64,000 bases of DNA, taken from Pelagibacterium halotolerans B2 (GTDB lineage Bacteria; Pseudomonadota; Alphaproteobacteria; Rhizobiales; Devosiaceae). The translations under genes were made by a program, and so were the position numbers. Location of the stretch: positions 2,046,001-2,110,000 of the forward strand of contig NC_016078.1 in assembly GCF_000230555.1 (NCBI RefSeq), given 5' to 3'. Of this stretch, positions 25,392 through 34,798 are shown in pieces (position 1 is the stretch's first letter; each line of letters begins with the position of its first letter). Under the pieces are notes generated by a model. The model made no database searches. It was not told the DNA's origin and worked only from the letters and a program-made list of their open reading frames with translations.

Positions 25392-26288
25392 ATGCAGTTC
25401 CAGCTCGACGACATACCGGTTTTCGCAGCGATCGTTGACCAGAACGGCATCTCCGCCGCTGCCCGGCAGCTTGGCATGTCAAAGTCCGCGGTAAGCAAGA
25501 TTCTGACACGGCTCGAACAGGCGATCGGCACCCGGCTCATCGACCGCAACTCGCGCAATTTGCGCATCACGGCCGACGGCGAGACCTTCTATCGTCAATG
25601 CCAGCCCATTATCGAGCAGGCGGAAAATGCCCGCGCCGTGATGGGCGGCCTGCTTGCCGAGCCGGTCGGCCGTCTTGTGGTGGCAGTACCGCCTGCCTTT
25701 GCCCGGGAAGTCCTTTCCCCTCACCTGCCGGGCTTTACGTCCCTATACCCCGGGATAGAGCTGGAAATCATCGTGACCACCCAAAAGCTCGACATCCTGC
25801 GCGATCAGATCGACCTTGCCGTCGTGGTGGGCGCAATCGAGGACACCGACCTCGTGGCACGACCGCTCTACCAGGGACGCCTGATGTGGGTCACAAGCGC
25901 TCGCTATGCCGCGGGGTATGATCTGGGGCACACCTCCGACGACCTCCTGTCCCATCTGAGAATCTGCGAGACCCGCTATGCGCATGCGGGCATAGCCATT
26001 CGCGAAGGCGGGGTCCGCCGCCGCCTTCCGTTGAGCAACGGTGTCGTCAAGGTCAACGATCCGATCATCGTGCGCGAAGCCATCATGAACGGCATGGGAA
26101 TATCGTTTCTGCCCGATCAATACTGCAGGTCGCCATTGCAGTCCGGCGATCTTGTCGAGATCTATGACAAGGTGCAATTCGATCAGGACGCATCGGTGCT
26201 CTCGGCGGTTTATCCAAGCAGGCGCCTGCTTTCCAATCGCACGCGGGCTTTTCTCGATTTCCTGCTGAGCACCTGCCGCAGGTTGTGA
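25392..26288 (+). CDS. LysR-family transcriptional regulator
   Basis: 298 aa from the ATG at 25392 (MQFQLDDIPVFAAIVDQ), the usual LysR start just before the helix-turn-helix ISAAARQLGMSKSAVSKILTRLEQAIGTRLIDRNSRNLRITADGE. The effector domain contains GRLVVAVPPAFAREVLSPHLPGF, DLAVVVG and GMGISFLPDQYC. The longer frame upstream has no LysR character. It is divergent from the dioxygenase gene (about 180 bp apart) and may control it. It ends 2 nt from the convergent GGDEF-EAL gene. Confidence 0.88.
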   Translation: MQFQLDDIPVFAAIVDQNGISAAARQLGMSKSAVSKILTRLEQAIGTRLIDRNSRNLRITADGETFYRQCQPIIEQAENARAVMGGLLAEPVGRLVVAVPPAFAREVLSPHLPGFTSLYPGIELEIIVTTQKLDILRDQIDLAVVVGAIEDTDLVARPLYQGRLMWVTSARYAAGYDLGHTSDDLLSHLRICETRYAHAGIAIREGGVRRRLPLSNGVVKVNDPIIVREAIMNGMGISFLPDQYCRSPLQSGDLVEIYDKVQFDQDASVLSAVYPSRRLLSNRTRAFLDFLLSTCRRL

Positions 26289-26290
26289 CC

Positions 26291-28545
26291 TCAGGCCACT
26301 TTCTCGAAATCGAACCGGCCAGAGGCAAGAAAACCGGCGACTTCGGCAGGCGGACGCCGGGCTGCTCCATCAGCAGTGCAAGCTGTTTTGAGGTTTCGAC
26401 GCCCTCAACCACCACGGACATGCCCAGTTCCGAACTCAGGTTGGCAACACCGGCAAGCAGGCGTCGCGACCGGCTGCTCACCTCCACGTCCTGCAGGAAC
26501 GAGCGGTCGATCTTGACCTTGTCCAGTGGGAAGTGGTGGAGATAACTCAGGCTCGCATAGCCGGTGCCGAAATCGTCGAGCGAGATGCGCACGCCAAGCT
26601 CACGCAGCTTTTCCAGCGTGGAGCGAACGGCCGCCGTGTTTTCGAGCAGCAGCGACTCGGTAATCTCGATCTCCAGTCGATGGGCCGGCAACCCCGCACC
26701 TTCGAGCGCCGAGACTACCGCAGCAATGACATCGCCCCTGCGGAATTGAACCGGCGAAATATTGACCGCGACGCGCACGTCTCCCGGCCAGCTCGCGCAC
26801 TGCCGGCAGGCTTCTCGCAGTATGTGGCCACCCAATTCGATAATCAGGTTGGTTTCCTCGGCGACGGGAATGAATTCTTCGGGCGAGATCAGTCCCCGTT
26901 CGGGATGCCGCCAGCGCGCCAGCGCTTCGCACACGACACTGCGACCGGACCGAAGATTGACGATGGGCTGGAAGAACACCTCGAAATTGCCGTTGTCGAG
27001 CGCGTTGCGGATATCGATTTCCATCGCCCGGCGCGCCTGAACCCTGGCATCCATCTCGGGTTCGAAAAAGCGCCAGACCCCACGCCCGTCCGACTTCGCG
27101 CTGTAAAGCGCCAAGTCCGCGCATTTGAGCATCTGTTCGAAGGTCGTGCCGTCACGCGGCGTCAGGGCAATACCTATGCTTGCGCCAATAACGAACTGAT
27201 GGCCGTCGACCGTAAACGCTTCGCTCAGCGTCCGCACGATTCGCTGTGCCACAAGACTCGCCTCGTCGGCCGGCCCTTTCAACTCGCGCAGCACCACGAA
27301 CTCGTCTCCGCCGAGCCGTGCGATAATGTCCGAAGACTTCATCACCTTGCGAAGCCGGTCGGCCACGAGGCACAAAAGCGCGTCACCGCAAGGATGACCC
27401 AGCGTATCGTTGACGACCTTGAACTGGTCGAGATCGATAAACAGCAACGCACAGGGCCGGCCGCGCCCGATCACGGCTTCGAACTGTTCCTGGAAATGAG
27501 ACCGGTTGGGCAACCCCGTCAGGGCATCGTAGCGCGCGAGGTGCTCGATCCGCGCCTCTGCCTTGCGCTTTTCGGTAATGTCCTCGATGAGCAGAACAAA
27601 GCCCCCTGCCTCGATGGGCTGGAACGTCAGTTGAAGAATCCTGTATCCCGTCGCATCGAGGATCAGCGCACCGCTGCCATCGGCGCCGCTCCATTCCCGG
27701 AAAGCCGCAAACACCGCTTCCCGCGCACCGGGCAGAACGCCGTTGGCTTCCAATGCCGTTTCGAGCAGCGACACGACCTCCTGCCCCTTCCAGGTGGCCC
27801 TCGCGTCGAGGTTGAGCAGGCTCGTGAAACGATCGTTGAAAACGACGAGCCTGTGTTCATTGTCAAACATGCACAGGCCATGCGGCATGTTGTTGACTGC
27901 TGTATCGAAATGAGTGGCAAGCGCGCGAAGGTCGTGCGAGGCGACCACGGCGTCAAAGAGCGTGAACCTCAGCCGCGTGGCGATGGTTCTGACGCTGAGG
28001 AAAAACGGCACCAGTACCAGCGCCAGGAACAGATAGGCAGCCTCGAGGTGCAGCAAGAGGCCCAGTATCATCGGTATCGCCGCACAGGCCGTGGTGAACG
28101 TCACCAGTTGGTCCGACGAATAATTGCGCCCCGTGATTCCAATCATGTATGCAAGGCAAACGGCAAAGCTCACCAGATGAACCGCAGGATCGGACGAAAG
28201 CGCGAACGCAAGAAAGCACCAGAGGCTGAGAAGCACCGCGAAGGTGGACGATCCGACGATATAACGCCGTTCCCAGCGGCGGGTGTCTGCCACCGTCTGC
28301 GTACCCGAAGTGCTGCGCTCATAGGCATTCATGTCCAGCCAGCGCACAAAGCCCGTCAGGGCAAGTGGAACGGCGCACAATGCCAGCCAGATGATGCCGC
28401 TTATCCAGCCCGTTACCAGTGAGGCCGCGATTGCACTCGCGGTTCCGGAAAAGAGCGAGCGCCTGTCCCTGTAAAGAGCACTCACCGAGGAAATATAGAC
28501 CTCGGCGGGCAGGTTGGGCGCGTTTTCGGGAGAGCCTTTACCCAT
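26291..28545 (-). CDS. Membrane PAS-GGDEF-EAL cyclic-di-GMP protein with a 3' frameshift
   Basis: About 750 aa. The N-terminal membrane region has six to seven hydrophobic stretches. A PAS-like domain (GLCMFDNEHRLVVFNDRFTSLLNLD … VLLIEDITEKRKAEARIEHLARYDALTGLPNR) follows, then GGDEF with an intact active site (ARLGGDEFVVL) and EAL with an intact signature (VCEALARWRHPERGLISPEEF, NISPVQF, DDFGTGYASL, VVEGVETSKQ). After GVRL (about 26350) the frame leaves the EAL ending. The frame one base back restores EVAGFLASGRFDFEKVA and stops at 26291, 2 nt from the LysR gene. Read uninterrupted, the frame would run on to 26083, through the LysR gene. One base is probably missing, by mutation or sequencing error. 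Confidence 0.8.
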
Positions 28546-28924
28546 GGTTAATTCGCCATACCCCTGCGGAACCAATACGATATAAATTGAAAGCTTTTAA
28601 AATCCGCTCACTATGTCTCAGCAATTTTAAATATTGCCGCCGCAGCCAGCATGCTGATTTCAATTTTCTGCCCTCTGCGAGCCATTCATTTTGCCATTGA
28701 ATTCCTTAAAAGGCACGGAACGTTTTTAAAGCTGCTAGGGTTCCGGCTTGCAACGCTCCAATATTACTTGGTTAATATTTCGTTAAACTGGAAAATAACC
28801 GAGCGTCACGGCAATGTCAAAAACGCAAAGGCGCGATTTACTGACGCCACCGCCTGACAAGCACCAATTGACCTTGGTTAAAAGTTAGTTAAAGTTGTCC
28901 TCTGTACGGTTTGGAGGGCAATTC
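28546..28924. other. AT-rich intergenic region, divergent promoters
   Basis: This 379-bp gap is clearly more AT-rich than its surroundings and holds no convincing gene. A 68-codon frame at 28651–28857 lacks a ribosome site and any family look. It should contain the promoters of the divergent GGDEF-EAL and FeeM-like genes. A TTAAAAGTTAGTTAAAG tract lies just upstream of the latter. Confidence 0.5.
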
Positions 28925-29662
28925 ATGAGTTCCGTAGCACCAGTTGGGGTCGTTTCGTTTTCCCAGCGCCTGATCGATTTCCTTGACAGGATCGAATATC
29001 GGCGACTGGAAGCCACCCAGGAGCGGGAAGAAGCATTCAACCTGCGCTACGAGGCGTATGTTCGCGAAGGCATGATCCCGATCGGCTTCGAAAAGCGCCT
29101 GACCGACGGCTATGACGATGCCGATAACGTCCATGTTTTCGGCGTCCATATGGACGGCGCGATGGTCAGCACCATTCGCGTCCACTACGCGAGCCCTGAA
29201 AACCCGCACTCGCCCACCGTCGACGCATTTCCCGAAACTCTGAAGCCGGAAATCGACAAGGGGCACATCGTTGTCGATCCGACCCGCTTTGCCGTGCATC
29301 CCTCGATGAGCGGCCTGCATCCCGAACTGCCCTATATCACCGCAAGACTGGGCTTTCTTGCTTCGGAATATTACAGCGCCAATTTGGGCTTGGCCTCGGT
29401 GCGGGTAGAGCATCAGGCTTTCTATCGGCGCCTGTTCGGCATGCGGCCACTGTGCCCGCCGCGCGAGTATCACGGGTTGAAAAAACAGTTGAGTCTGATG
29501 GGAATCGACTACTGCGCGGTGCGCGAGAGCGTGATCGCCCGCTATCCCTTCATGAACGCGACATCGGCCGAACTGGAAATGCTCTTCGGATCAAACCCTG
29601 TGCCGCTTCATGCGATGACACCCGCGACCCTGCCACGCGTGGGTCCGGCAAACCTCCACTAG
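28925..29662 (+). CDS. FeeM-like N-acyl amino acid synthase / AHL-synthase-fold acyltransferase
   Basis: 245 aa from the ATG at 28925 with GGAGGG 6 nt upstream. The fold pattern is that of the GNAT/LuxI-like FeeM core: REEAFNLRYEAYVREGMIP near the N-terminus, then VHVFGVHMDGAMVSTIRVHYAS, VVDPTRFAVHPS, LPYITARLGFLASEYYSANLGLASVRVEHQAFYRRLFGMRPL. FeeM makes long-chain N-acyl tyrosines from acyl-ACP, and relatives occur in exosortase clusters. It is a single gene with no FeeL-type carrier beside it. The product is unknown; ornithine-lipid-type acyltransfer is an alternative. Confidence 0.65.
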   Translation: MSSVAPVGVVSFSQRLIDFLDRIEYRRLEATQEREEAFNLRYEAYVREGMIPIGFEKRLTDGYDDADNVHVFGVHMDGAMVSTIRVHYASPENPHSPTVDAFPETLKPEIDKGHIVVDPTRFAVHPSMSGLHPELPYITARLGFLASEYYSANLGLASVRVEHQAFYRRLFGMRPLCPPREYHGLKKQLSLMGIDYCAVRESVIARYPFMNATSAELEMLFGSNPVPLHAMTPATLPRVGPANLH

Positions 29663-29738
29663 ACGGATCGGATACGTTGCAGACCGGCTCGATCCAGCCG
29701 ACCGGTTTGCTCGACCCCGATCGCGCTGCGCCGCAAAA

Positions 29739-30599
29739 TCAGCCCAGGCGCCGGCGAAGCCCGGAGACCCGTCCAGCGGCTGCAATGGCGGCCGCATCGT
29801 CGACGAATCGTTCGAGCAGCGTGTTGAATTTCTCGGGAGCCTCCAGAAAGGGCGCGTGACCGGCCGCCCCTATGACATGGCATTTCCCATCCCAGAGGTT
29901 GGCATAATCGAGACTGGCGACGTAATCGAGGCGAGCGAACGGCTCACGCTCCCCATTGACCACCGCGAGGGGCAGCGCGCTGTGCTCGACAACTTTTTTT
30001 TGATCGACACCGACGCCCATCATCAGGCCGTGGCCCATGATCTTTCGCATCCGCCAGTCGGTGCGCGCAATCGCATCGCGCAGTTCGGGCGATGCGGCTT
30101 CGCCAAAACAAAGCCGGGCAAACCTGTCCATTTCCCGGCCCGTAAGCCGGCCCTTCGTCGTCAATGTCAGGTCGAACTGGGGCTGGAAACCGCGCAACAC
30201 GCCCAAAACACCACGCGCGACGGGCGGCGTCCCCACGATCATCAAGCCCGCTATGCGTGGATCCCTGTCGAGCAACTCGATGCCGACATGGCCGCCCAGC
30301 GACCAACCGACGATCACGATATGATCGATCGTCAGGGCGTCGAGCACCTCGCCAACCGTATTGGCAAGCCCTGGGATTGTATAGGCCGCCTTGGCGTCTG
30401 CCGCGTCATCGGATGCTCCATGTCCGGGCAGATCGAGTGCGATCAGGCGATACCGGTCCGCGAGCGGGCTCTCCATTTGCCGCACGAAAACCTTGCTGGA
30501 ACTCGAATTGCCATGCACAAACAGCACCGGGAAACCAGACTTTCCGGTTTCAGCCAGGGCGATACGCGCTTGCCTTGTATCTATGCGGCTGTAAAACAT
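29739..30599 (-). CDS. Alpha/beta-hydrolase
   Basis: 286 aa from the ATG at 30599; an in-frame TTG at 30632 is an alternative. The oxyanion HG motif is FPVLFVHGNSSSSK, the nucleophile elbow VIVGWSLGGHVG (Ser in GWSLG), the Asp follows ALPLAVVNGEREPF, and the catalytic His is in HVIGAAGHAPFLEAPEKFN. A short cap lies between. The C-terminus resembles esterases and haloperoxidase-like hydrolases of general type. It is convergent with the FeeM-like gene with a 76-bp gap, so a functional link such as lipid-signal turnover is only a guess. Confidence 0.8.
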   Translation of the reverse strand: MFYSRIDTRQARIALAETGKSGFPVLFVHGNSSSSKVFVRQMESPLADRYRLIALDLPGHGASDDAADAKAAYTIPGLANTVGEVLDALTIDHIVIVGWSLGGHVGIELLDRDPRIAGLMIVGTPPVARGVLGVLRGFQPQFDLTLTTKGRLTGREMDRFARLCFGEAASPELRDAIARTDWRMRKIMGHGLMMGVGVDQKKVVEHSALPLAVVNGEREPFARLDYVASLDYANLWDGKCHVIGAAGHAPFLEAPEKFNTLLERFVDDAAAIAAAGRVSGLRRRLG

Positions 30600-30709
30600 C
30601 CCAGGTTCCGCCGAGTATATCAATCCAGCCAATTTAGCGGATCGCGCGTGTAAACCGCGTTAACATCGCAGTCGAGCCGAGCCCATCCGGCCATTTCCCG
30701 AGGATCTTC

Positions 30710-31543
30710 ATGAGCAACTCGCAGCCCAAAGGACAAGACCCTGCCTACATACTGGGCCATTCGGAACGCGAATTGGTGCGGCTGGAACGGCAGGCTGCCC
30801 TGTTTGCAGATCTGACCCGCGATATCCTTTTGCGGGCGGGACTCGAAAAGGGCATGCGTGTTCTCGATATTGGCTGCGGCGTTGGCGACGTCTCGCTGAT
30901 AGCGTCCGAAATTGTCGGCCCGGACGGGGCGGTTACCGGTCTCGATCCATCCCAGGCAGCCCTCTCGGTCGCGCATGCGCGGGCAGAGGCCAAGGGGCTC
31001 GATATATCGTTTGTCCCGGGCACATTGGAGACCGTCGATATCGCGCCCGACATCGACGCGGTGATCGGGCGGTTCATCCTGCTGCACATGACCGATCCCG
31101 GCGCCACCATTGCCGGACTGGTGAACCGACTGCGTCCGGGCACGCTGGTCAGCTTCATCGAATTCGATATTTCAACCTCCTACGCACAACCGGCCCTGCC
31201 GCTTCTGCACAAATCCATAGAACGGATCGCAGAAGTCTATCGCCGCTCGGGGCGATCCGCCGATATGGGCGCCGGCCTCTATCCCGCCTTTCGGGCCGCC
31301 GGTCTGACCCCCGGCATGATCGGCCTTACGCGCATCAGCAACGATCAGGACGTCGACGGTTTCGCCTTCATTGTCGAGTCCACCCGCAGCCTGATGCCGG
31401 CAATGGACGCTCTGGGTATAGCAAGCACCGAAGAAATAGGCATCGAAACGCTCCATGAGCGGTTGATCGATGAAGCCCAGTCCGGCGAGGATCCCAGCAT
31501 TTTCTACCCACGGCTCGTCGGCGCCTGGGCACGAGTCTCCTGA
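30710..31543 (+). CDS. SAM-dependent class I methyltransferase
   Basis: 277 aa. The SAM-binding motif I is MRVLDIGCGVGDVSLIASEIVG, motif II contains VTGLDPSQAALSVAHARAEAKG, and the post-II acidic region is APDIDAVIGRFILLHMTDPGATI. The C-terminal half has no clear substrate motif (SIERIAEVYRRSGRSADMGAG, resembling UbiE/small-molecule methyltransferases). It is divergent from the hydrolase gene with about 110 bp between starts. The substrate is unknown. Confidence 0.8.
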   Translation: MSNSQPKGQDPAYILGHSERELVRLERQAALFADLTRDILLRAGLEKGMRVLDIGCGVGDVSLIASEIVGPDGAVTGLDPSQAALSVAHARAEAKGLDISFVPGTLETVDIAPDIDAVIGRFILLHMTDPGATIAGLVNRLRPGTLVSFIEFDISTSYAQPALPLLHKSIERIAEVYRRSGRSADMGAGLYPAFRAAGLTPGMIGLTRISNDQDVDGFAFIVESTRSLMPAMDALGIASTEEIGIETLHERLIDEAQSGEDPSIFYPRLVGAWARVS

Positions 31544-31672
31544 TAGCGGCAGAGACAATGCTGGGGGTAAGCGGTGAAATCGCGAACCGGACCAAGGCCG
31601 CGACGGCGGCCCGGGTTTTCGCCCGCCCCTCACGGAGCCAGCGAGCGGAGCGAGTTTGGCGCGAATGAAAAA

Positions 31673-31749
31673 TGGTGGGCCCGGAGGGACTCGAACCCCC
31701 AACCAGACCGTTATGAGCGGTCGGCTCTAACCAGTTGAGCTACAGGCCC
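31673..31749 (-). tRNA. tRNA with CAU anticodon, probably tRNA-Ile2
   Basis: The reverse complement folds as a complete tRNA of 77 nt with encoded CCA. Acceptor 5' GGGCCTG pairs with CGGGCCC, the D-arm is AGCTCAACTGGTTAGAGC, the anticodon stem GACCG/CGGTC encloses CTCATAA (anticodon CAT), and the T-arm is GGGGGTTCGAGTCCCTC. CAU could mean elongator Met or lysidine-modified Ile2. The GGGCC acceptor end and body resemble alphaproteobacterial Ile2 genes more than Met genes as I remember them. Confidence 0.85.
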
Positions 31750-31928
31750 ACGCTTCGTTCTCCTAGCGGGTCGGCGCTTTGAGGTCCATGGGGTTTTGCA
31801 TCTGTTTGCCGTTTTTTCCCCCGGCCGGCCCCGCTGCCGCAAATCCGTCTCAATGCATTAGGAAAACTTGAGCGTTCTGCGTGGGGCACAACCAATTCCA
31901 ATGATTTAAGAATTCCAGGAGACTATTC

Positions 31929-32648
31929 ATGCGCCTTCCCCTGACATTCGCACCCATCGCGATGGCCGCGCTGCTGGCCAGCCCGGCGCTTGCCGATTCC
32001 ATGACCTTGAGCGGCACTGGAACCGTGCGTGCCGCACCCGACATGGCCACCATAAACACCGGTGTGACAACGCAGGCCGAGACCGCACGCGAAGCGCTCG
32101 ACGCCAATTCGGCCGCCATGGCCGACCTTGTCGCCGCCCTGCGTGAAGCCGGCCTTGAAGATCGAGACATCCAGACCTCGGATTTCAACGTCAGCCCGCA
32201 ATATGTCTATTCAGACCGCCGCGACGACAATGGCTACAGCCTGCCGCCGGAAATTCAGGGCTATCAGGTTTCCAACACCGTCACCATCGTGGTCCGCGAC
32301 CTCGAAGCTCTCGGCTCGGTGCTCGATCAGGCGGTAACCGTCGGCGCCAATACGATCAACGGCATCGTTTTCGCCGTCGATGATGTCACCAAGCTTGAGG
32401 AAGAAGCCCGCAAACTGGCCTTCGCCGACGCCATGGCCAAGGCGGAAACCTATGCCGAAGCCGCGGGGCTGCGCCTGGGCTCAATCGAATCGATCCGGGA
32501 AGTGGACACTCAGCAGCCGCCCATGCCCATGTATCGCGCTCAGGCCATGGAAGTGGCCGCTGACGCTTCGGTGCCTGTGGAAGCGGGTGAAATGTCCTAT
32601 TCGATCACCACGACCGTCGAATGGGAAATCGAGGACGACAACAACTAG
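31929..32648 (+). CDS. SIMPL-domain (DUF541) periplasmic protein, BP26-like
   Basis: 239 aa with a signal peptide (MAALLASPALA, cleaved near residue 22). The SIMPL domain begins MTLSGTGTVRAAPDMATINTGVTTQAETAREALDANSAAM and continues DIQTSDFNVSPQY, YQVSNTVTIVVRDLEALGSVLDQAV, ARKLAFADAMAKAETYAEAAGLRLG. Brucella BP26/Omp28 has this arrangement and forms a channel-like oligomer; relatives are linked to oxidative-stress defence. It is a single gene followed by a terminator. Confidence 0.88.
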   Translation: MRLPLTFAPIAMAALLASPALADSMTLSGTGTVRAAPDMATINTGVTTQAETAREALDANSAAMADLVAALREAGLEDRDIQTSDFNVSPQYVYSDRRDDNGYSLPPEIQGYQVSNTVTIVVRDLEALGSVLDQAVTVGANTINGIVFAVDDVTKLEEEARKLAFADAMAKAETYAEAAGLRLGSIESIREVDTQQPPMPMYRAQAMEVAADASVPVEAGEMSYSITTTVEWEIEDDNN

Positions 32649-32680
32649 GGCCCTTCTGGAAGCCCTCGAAGATGTTCTGG

Positions 32681-32711
32681 AAGGGCCGGGTCCATCGACT
32701 CGGCCCTTTTT
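32681..32711 (+). terminator. Rho-independent terminator, probably bidirectional
   Basis: AAGGGCCG (32681–32688) pairs with CGGCCCTT (32701–32708), followed by a run of T to 32711. It lies between the SIMPL gene and the convergent TauE gene. The symmetric AA/TT ends suit use from both sides. Confidence 0.75.
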
Positions 32712-33538
32712 CAGATACCAACGGCCTGTGCGATCATGCGTGCGCCCACCACCACCAGAAAGATCGCAAACACGATCTTGAGCAGTCCCGCATCGAGCCT
32801 GTGAGCCAGCGCCACGCCAATCGGCGCGGTCAGGGTCGCGAGCCCTCCGATCAGAATAAATGACGGGATATTTATGAACCCGACGCTGAGCGGCGGCGTT
32901 CCCACAGCGTTCCATCCCGAAATGATGAAACCGACGACCGCTGGAATGGCAAGGATTACGCCGAGGGTCGAGCTTGTGCCAACCGCCGTGTGAATGGGCG
33001 TTCCGAATGCGCTCAGCGTGGGCACCGTCAGCGATCCGCCCCCAACGCCCATGAGCGCGGAAACATAACCGATAACAGCCGCGGAGATGCGATTGACCAT
33101 CGGCACCCCGGCCAACGATTCCATCAATTTGCGCTGAACCGGCAGAGCCATGTTGAGCGCGATGAACAGCGCCATCACCCCAAAGATGATCTTGAGCGCC
33201 TCGGCACTGTAAAGTCCGGCCATAAGTCCGCCCAGAAGGGAAGCGGCAACGATCCAGGGCGCCCATAGCCGGACAATTCTGTGATCGACGGCCCCGCGCT
33301 TGTCATGGGCACGCGCACTGCGCAGGCCGGTCGGGATGATGACGGCCAACGAGGTGCCCACGGCCACATGCATGAGGACATCGGGATTATAGCCGAGCAA
33401 TTGATAAGCAAGCACCATGGCCGGAACCATGATGATGCCGCCGCCAATGCCCAGAAGACCGGCCATGACGCCGGATACGGCCCCCGTCAGCGCCAATCCG
33501 ATGGCGAAGGGAAGAAATTGTGTGATGATATCGGACAA
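32711..33538 (-). CDS. TauE/SafE-family (TSUP) membrane anion exporter
   Basis: 275 aa from a TTG at 33538 with AGGA upstream; a GTG at 33640 would add 34 non-hydrophobic residues and looks wrong. About eight helices are present. The two TSUP glycine motifs are GLLGIGGGIIMVPAMVLAYQLLG and ALMGVGGGSLTVPTLSAFG, with HVAVGTSLAVI and HTAVGTSSTLGVILAIPA following each. The family exports sulfite, sulfoacetate or related anions. No sulfur genes are adjacent, so the substrate is open. Confidence 0.85.
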   Translation of the reverse strand: MSDIITQFLPFAIGLALTGAVSGVMAGLLGIGGGIIMVPAMVLAYQLLGYNPDVLMHVAVGTSLAVIIPTGLRSARAHDKRGAVDHRIVRLWAPWIVAASLLGGLMAGLYSAEALKIIFGVMALFIALNMALPVQRKLMESLAGVPMVNRISAAVIGYVSALMGVGGGSLTVPTLSAFGTPIHTAVGTSSTLGVILAIPAVVGFIISGWNAVGTPPLSVGFINIPSFILIGGLATLTAPIGVALAHRLDAGLLKIVFAIFLVVVGARMIAQAVGI

Positions 33539-33667
33539 GAAAGTGTGTTCCTGGGCGCGGGGAAGGCATGCGCCCTGTGCAAGAATATGAATGGCCGCCC
33601 GACTCCGTTGCCGCAGCCCGACGCCGTGAATATCGGGCACTTGTTGCCACCTGTCGAGCCCTCCCCC

Positions 33668-34090
33668 TTAACCTTCGCCAAGCACATGCATGACGACCTG
33701 GCGCCGATGCGGCGCATCGCGATGTTCGAAAAGATAAAGACCCTGCCAGGTGCCCAAAACCGGCCGTCCATCGATCACCGGAATGGAAATCGAGGTCTGG
33801 GTCAGCGCCGATTTGATATGGGCCGGCATGTCGTCGGGGCCTTCGGTGGTGTGAACGATCCATTCCATGCCGGTCGGCACCAATCGGGCGAAGAACGACT
33901 TGAGGTCGGTCTGGACGTCGGGATCGGCATTTTCCTGGACCAGCAAGGAGCATGACGTGTGCCGGCAATAGACAGTCAACAGCCCCTCGCGCACTGAACT
34001 CATCGCCATGAAACGTCCAAGCTCTGAGGTGAATTCGTAGAGTCCCTGCCCGTGCGTGGTGATTTCCAGCGTTTCGCTCGATTGCCTCAT
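33668..34090 (-). CDS. YjbQ family protein (UPF0047, secondary thiamine-phosphate synthase type)
   Basis: 140 aa from the ATG at 34090, with AAGGAG 8 nt upstream. The longer frame upstream is rejected for its Arg-rich, unrelated sequence. The family core is VREGLLTVYCRHTSCSLLVQENADPDVQTDL, followed by MPAHIKSALTQTSISIPVIDGRPVLGTWQGLYLFEHRDAPHRRQVVMHVLG. The conserved His/Cys and Glu pocket is intact. YjbQ proteins can show thiamine-phosphate synthase activity in vitro. It lies 129 nt upstream of the TauE gene. Confidence 0.85.
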   Translation of the reverse strand: MRQSSETLEITTHGQGLYEFTSELGRFMAMSSVREGLLTVYCRHTSCSLLVQENADPDVQTDLKSFFARLVPTGMEWIVHTTEGPDDMPAHIKSALTQTSISIPVIDGRPVLGTWQGLYLFEHRDAPHRRQVVMHVLGEG

Positions 34091-34301
34091 AGATGCACTC
34101 CTTTCCTTCCATTGCAGCCTATCTGGAGTTCGGCGCGGAACCCAAACGGGTTGATCGCGTTTTTGTGACATCTCGAGCGCGTGCCCTTCTGGTGGTGACG
34201 CAATGCCCCTTCTGCAACGCCGCCAGGAGGGCACGCGCTCGACCCCCGACACCCTATCGCGGCTATCCGCCTCCGGTGTTGAAATGAATGGAGATTGAAA
34301 A

Positions 34302-34658
34302 ATGGCTGATATTGATCGCGACTACACGGATCGCAATCGCACCGAGCGCGAGCGCGTCTATGCAGTCAATTCCGGCGGCAGCGCCGGTTGGTGGATCGGC
34401 GGCGTGCTTGTTCTCGCAGTGCTGATTATTGGATTTATCGCCTTGAGCGGCGGCGAGCCGGCGCCTGTGGAAACGACCCCGACAGCGGTTGAAACCACGC
34501 CGCCCGCGACAGAAACCGCACCGGTGACCGAGCCCGCCCCGGCTGTTGAAGCGGCTCCCGAAGCTGCCGCCCCGGTGGAAACGGCTCCCGCTGAAACGGC
34601 TCCTGCCGAGGCAGCTCCGGCCGAAGCGGCTCCTGCCGAGCCCGCTCCCGCCGAGTAA
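34302..34658 (+). CDS. Small membrane protein with Pro/Ala/Glu-rich tail
   Basis: 118 aa with an ATG preceded by GGAGATTGAAAA. A charged 25-residue N-terminus is followed by one membrane helix (WWIGGVLVLAVLIIGFIAL) and then a tail of about 65 residues made of repeats such as ETTP, ETAP, EAAPAE. The tail probably extends into the periplasm and is disordered. The downstream gene encodes an OmpA protein with a similar stalk. No catalytic feature is visible. Confidence 0.7.
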   Translation: MADIDRDYTDRNRTERERVYAVNSGGSAGWWIGGVLVLAVLIIGFIALSGGEPAPVETTPTAVETTPPATETAPVTEPAPAVEAAPEAAAPVETAPAETAPAEAAPAEAAPAEPAPAE

Positions 34659-34669
34659 CATTTACCGAT

Positions 34670-34703
34670 CGGGGCGTGTCGTTTGGGCACGCCCCGCTTT
34701 CGT
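34670..34703 (+). terminator. Hairpin terminator after the small Pro/Ala-rich gene
   Basis: CGGGGCGTG (34670–34678) pairs with CACGCCCCG (34688–34696), followed by CTTTCGTT. The stem is strong but the T run is interrupted. Confidence 0.6.
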
Positions 34704-34798
34704 TCAGCTTGGCGTCATTTTGACAATAGTATCGTGACTTTTCGTGTGACCGCGCTCAGCGGCCATATCATTTGCCGGGGGGCAGAGGAGAAAATCCC

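Noticed and set aside
28651..28857. 68-codon plus-strand frame in the AT-rich gap
   Set aside because: No ribosome site, no family features, and base composition unlike neighbouring genes.
28925..29662. A LuxI-type homoserine lactone synthase
   Set aside because: There is no LuxR partner and the conserved blocks fit the FeeM-like core better; kept only as a related fold.
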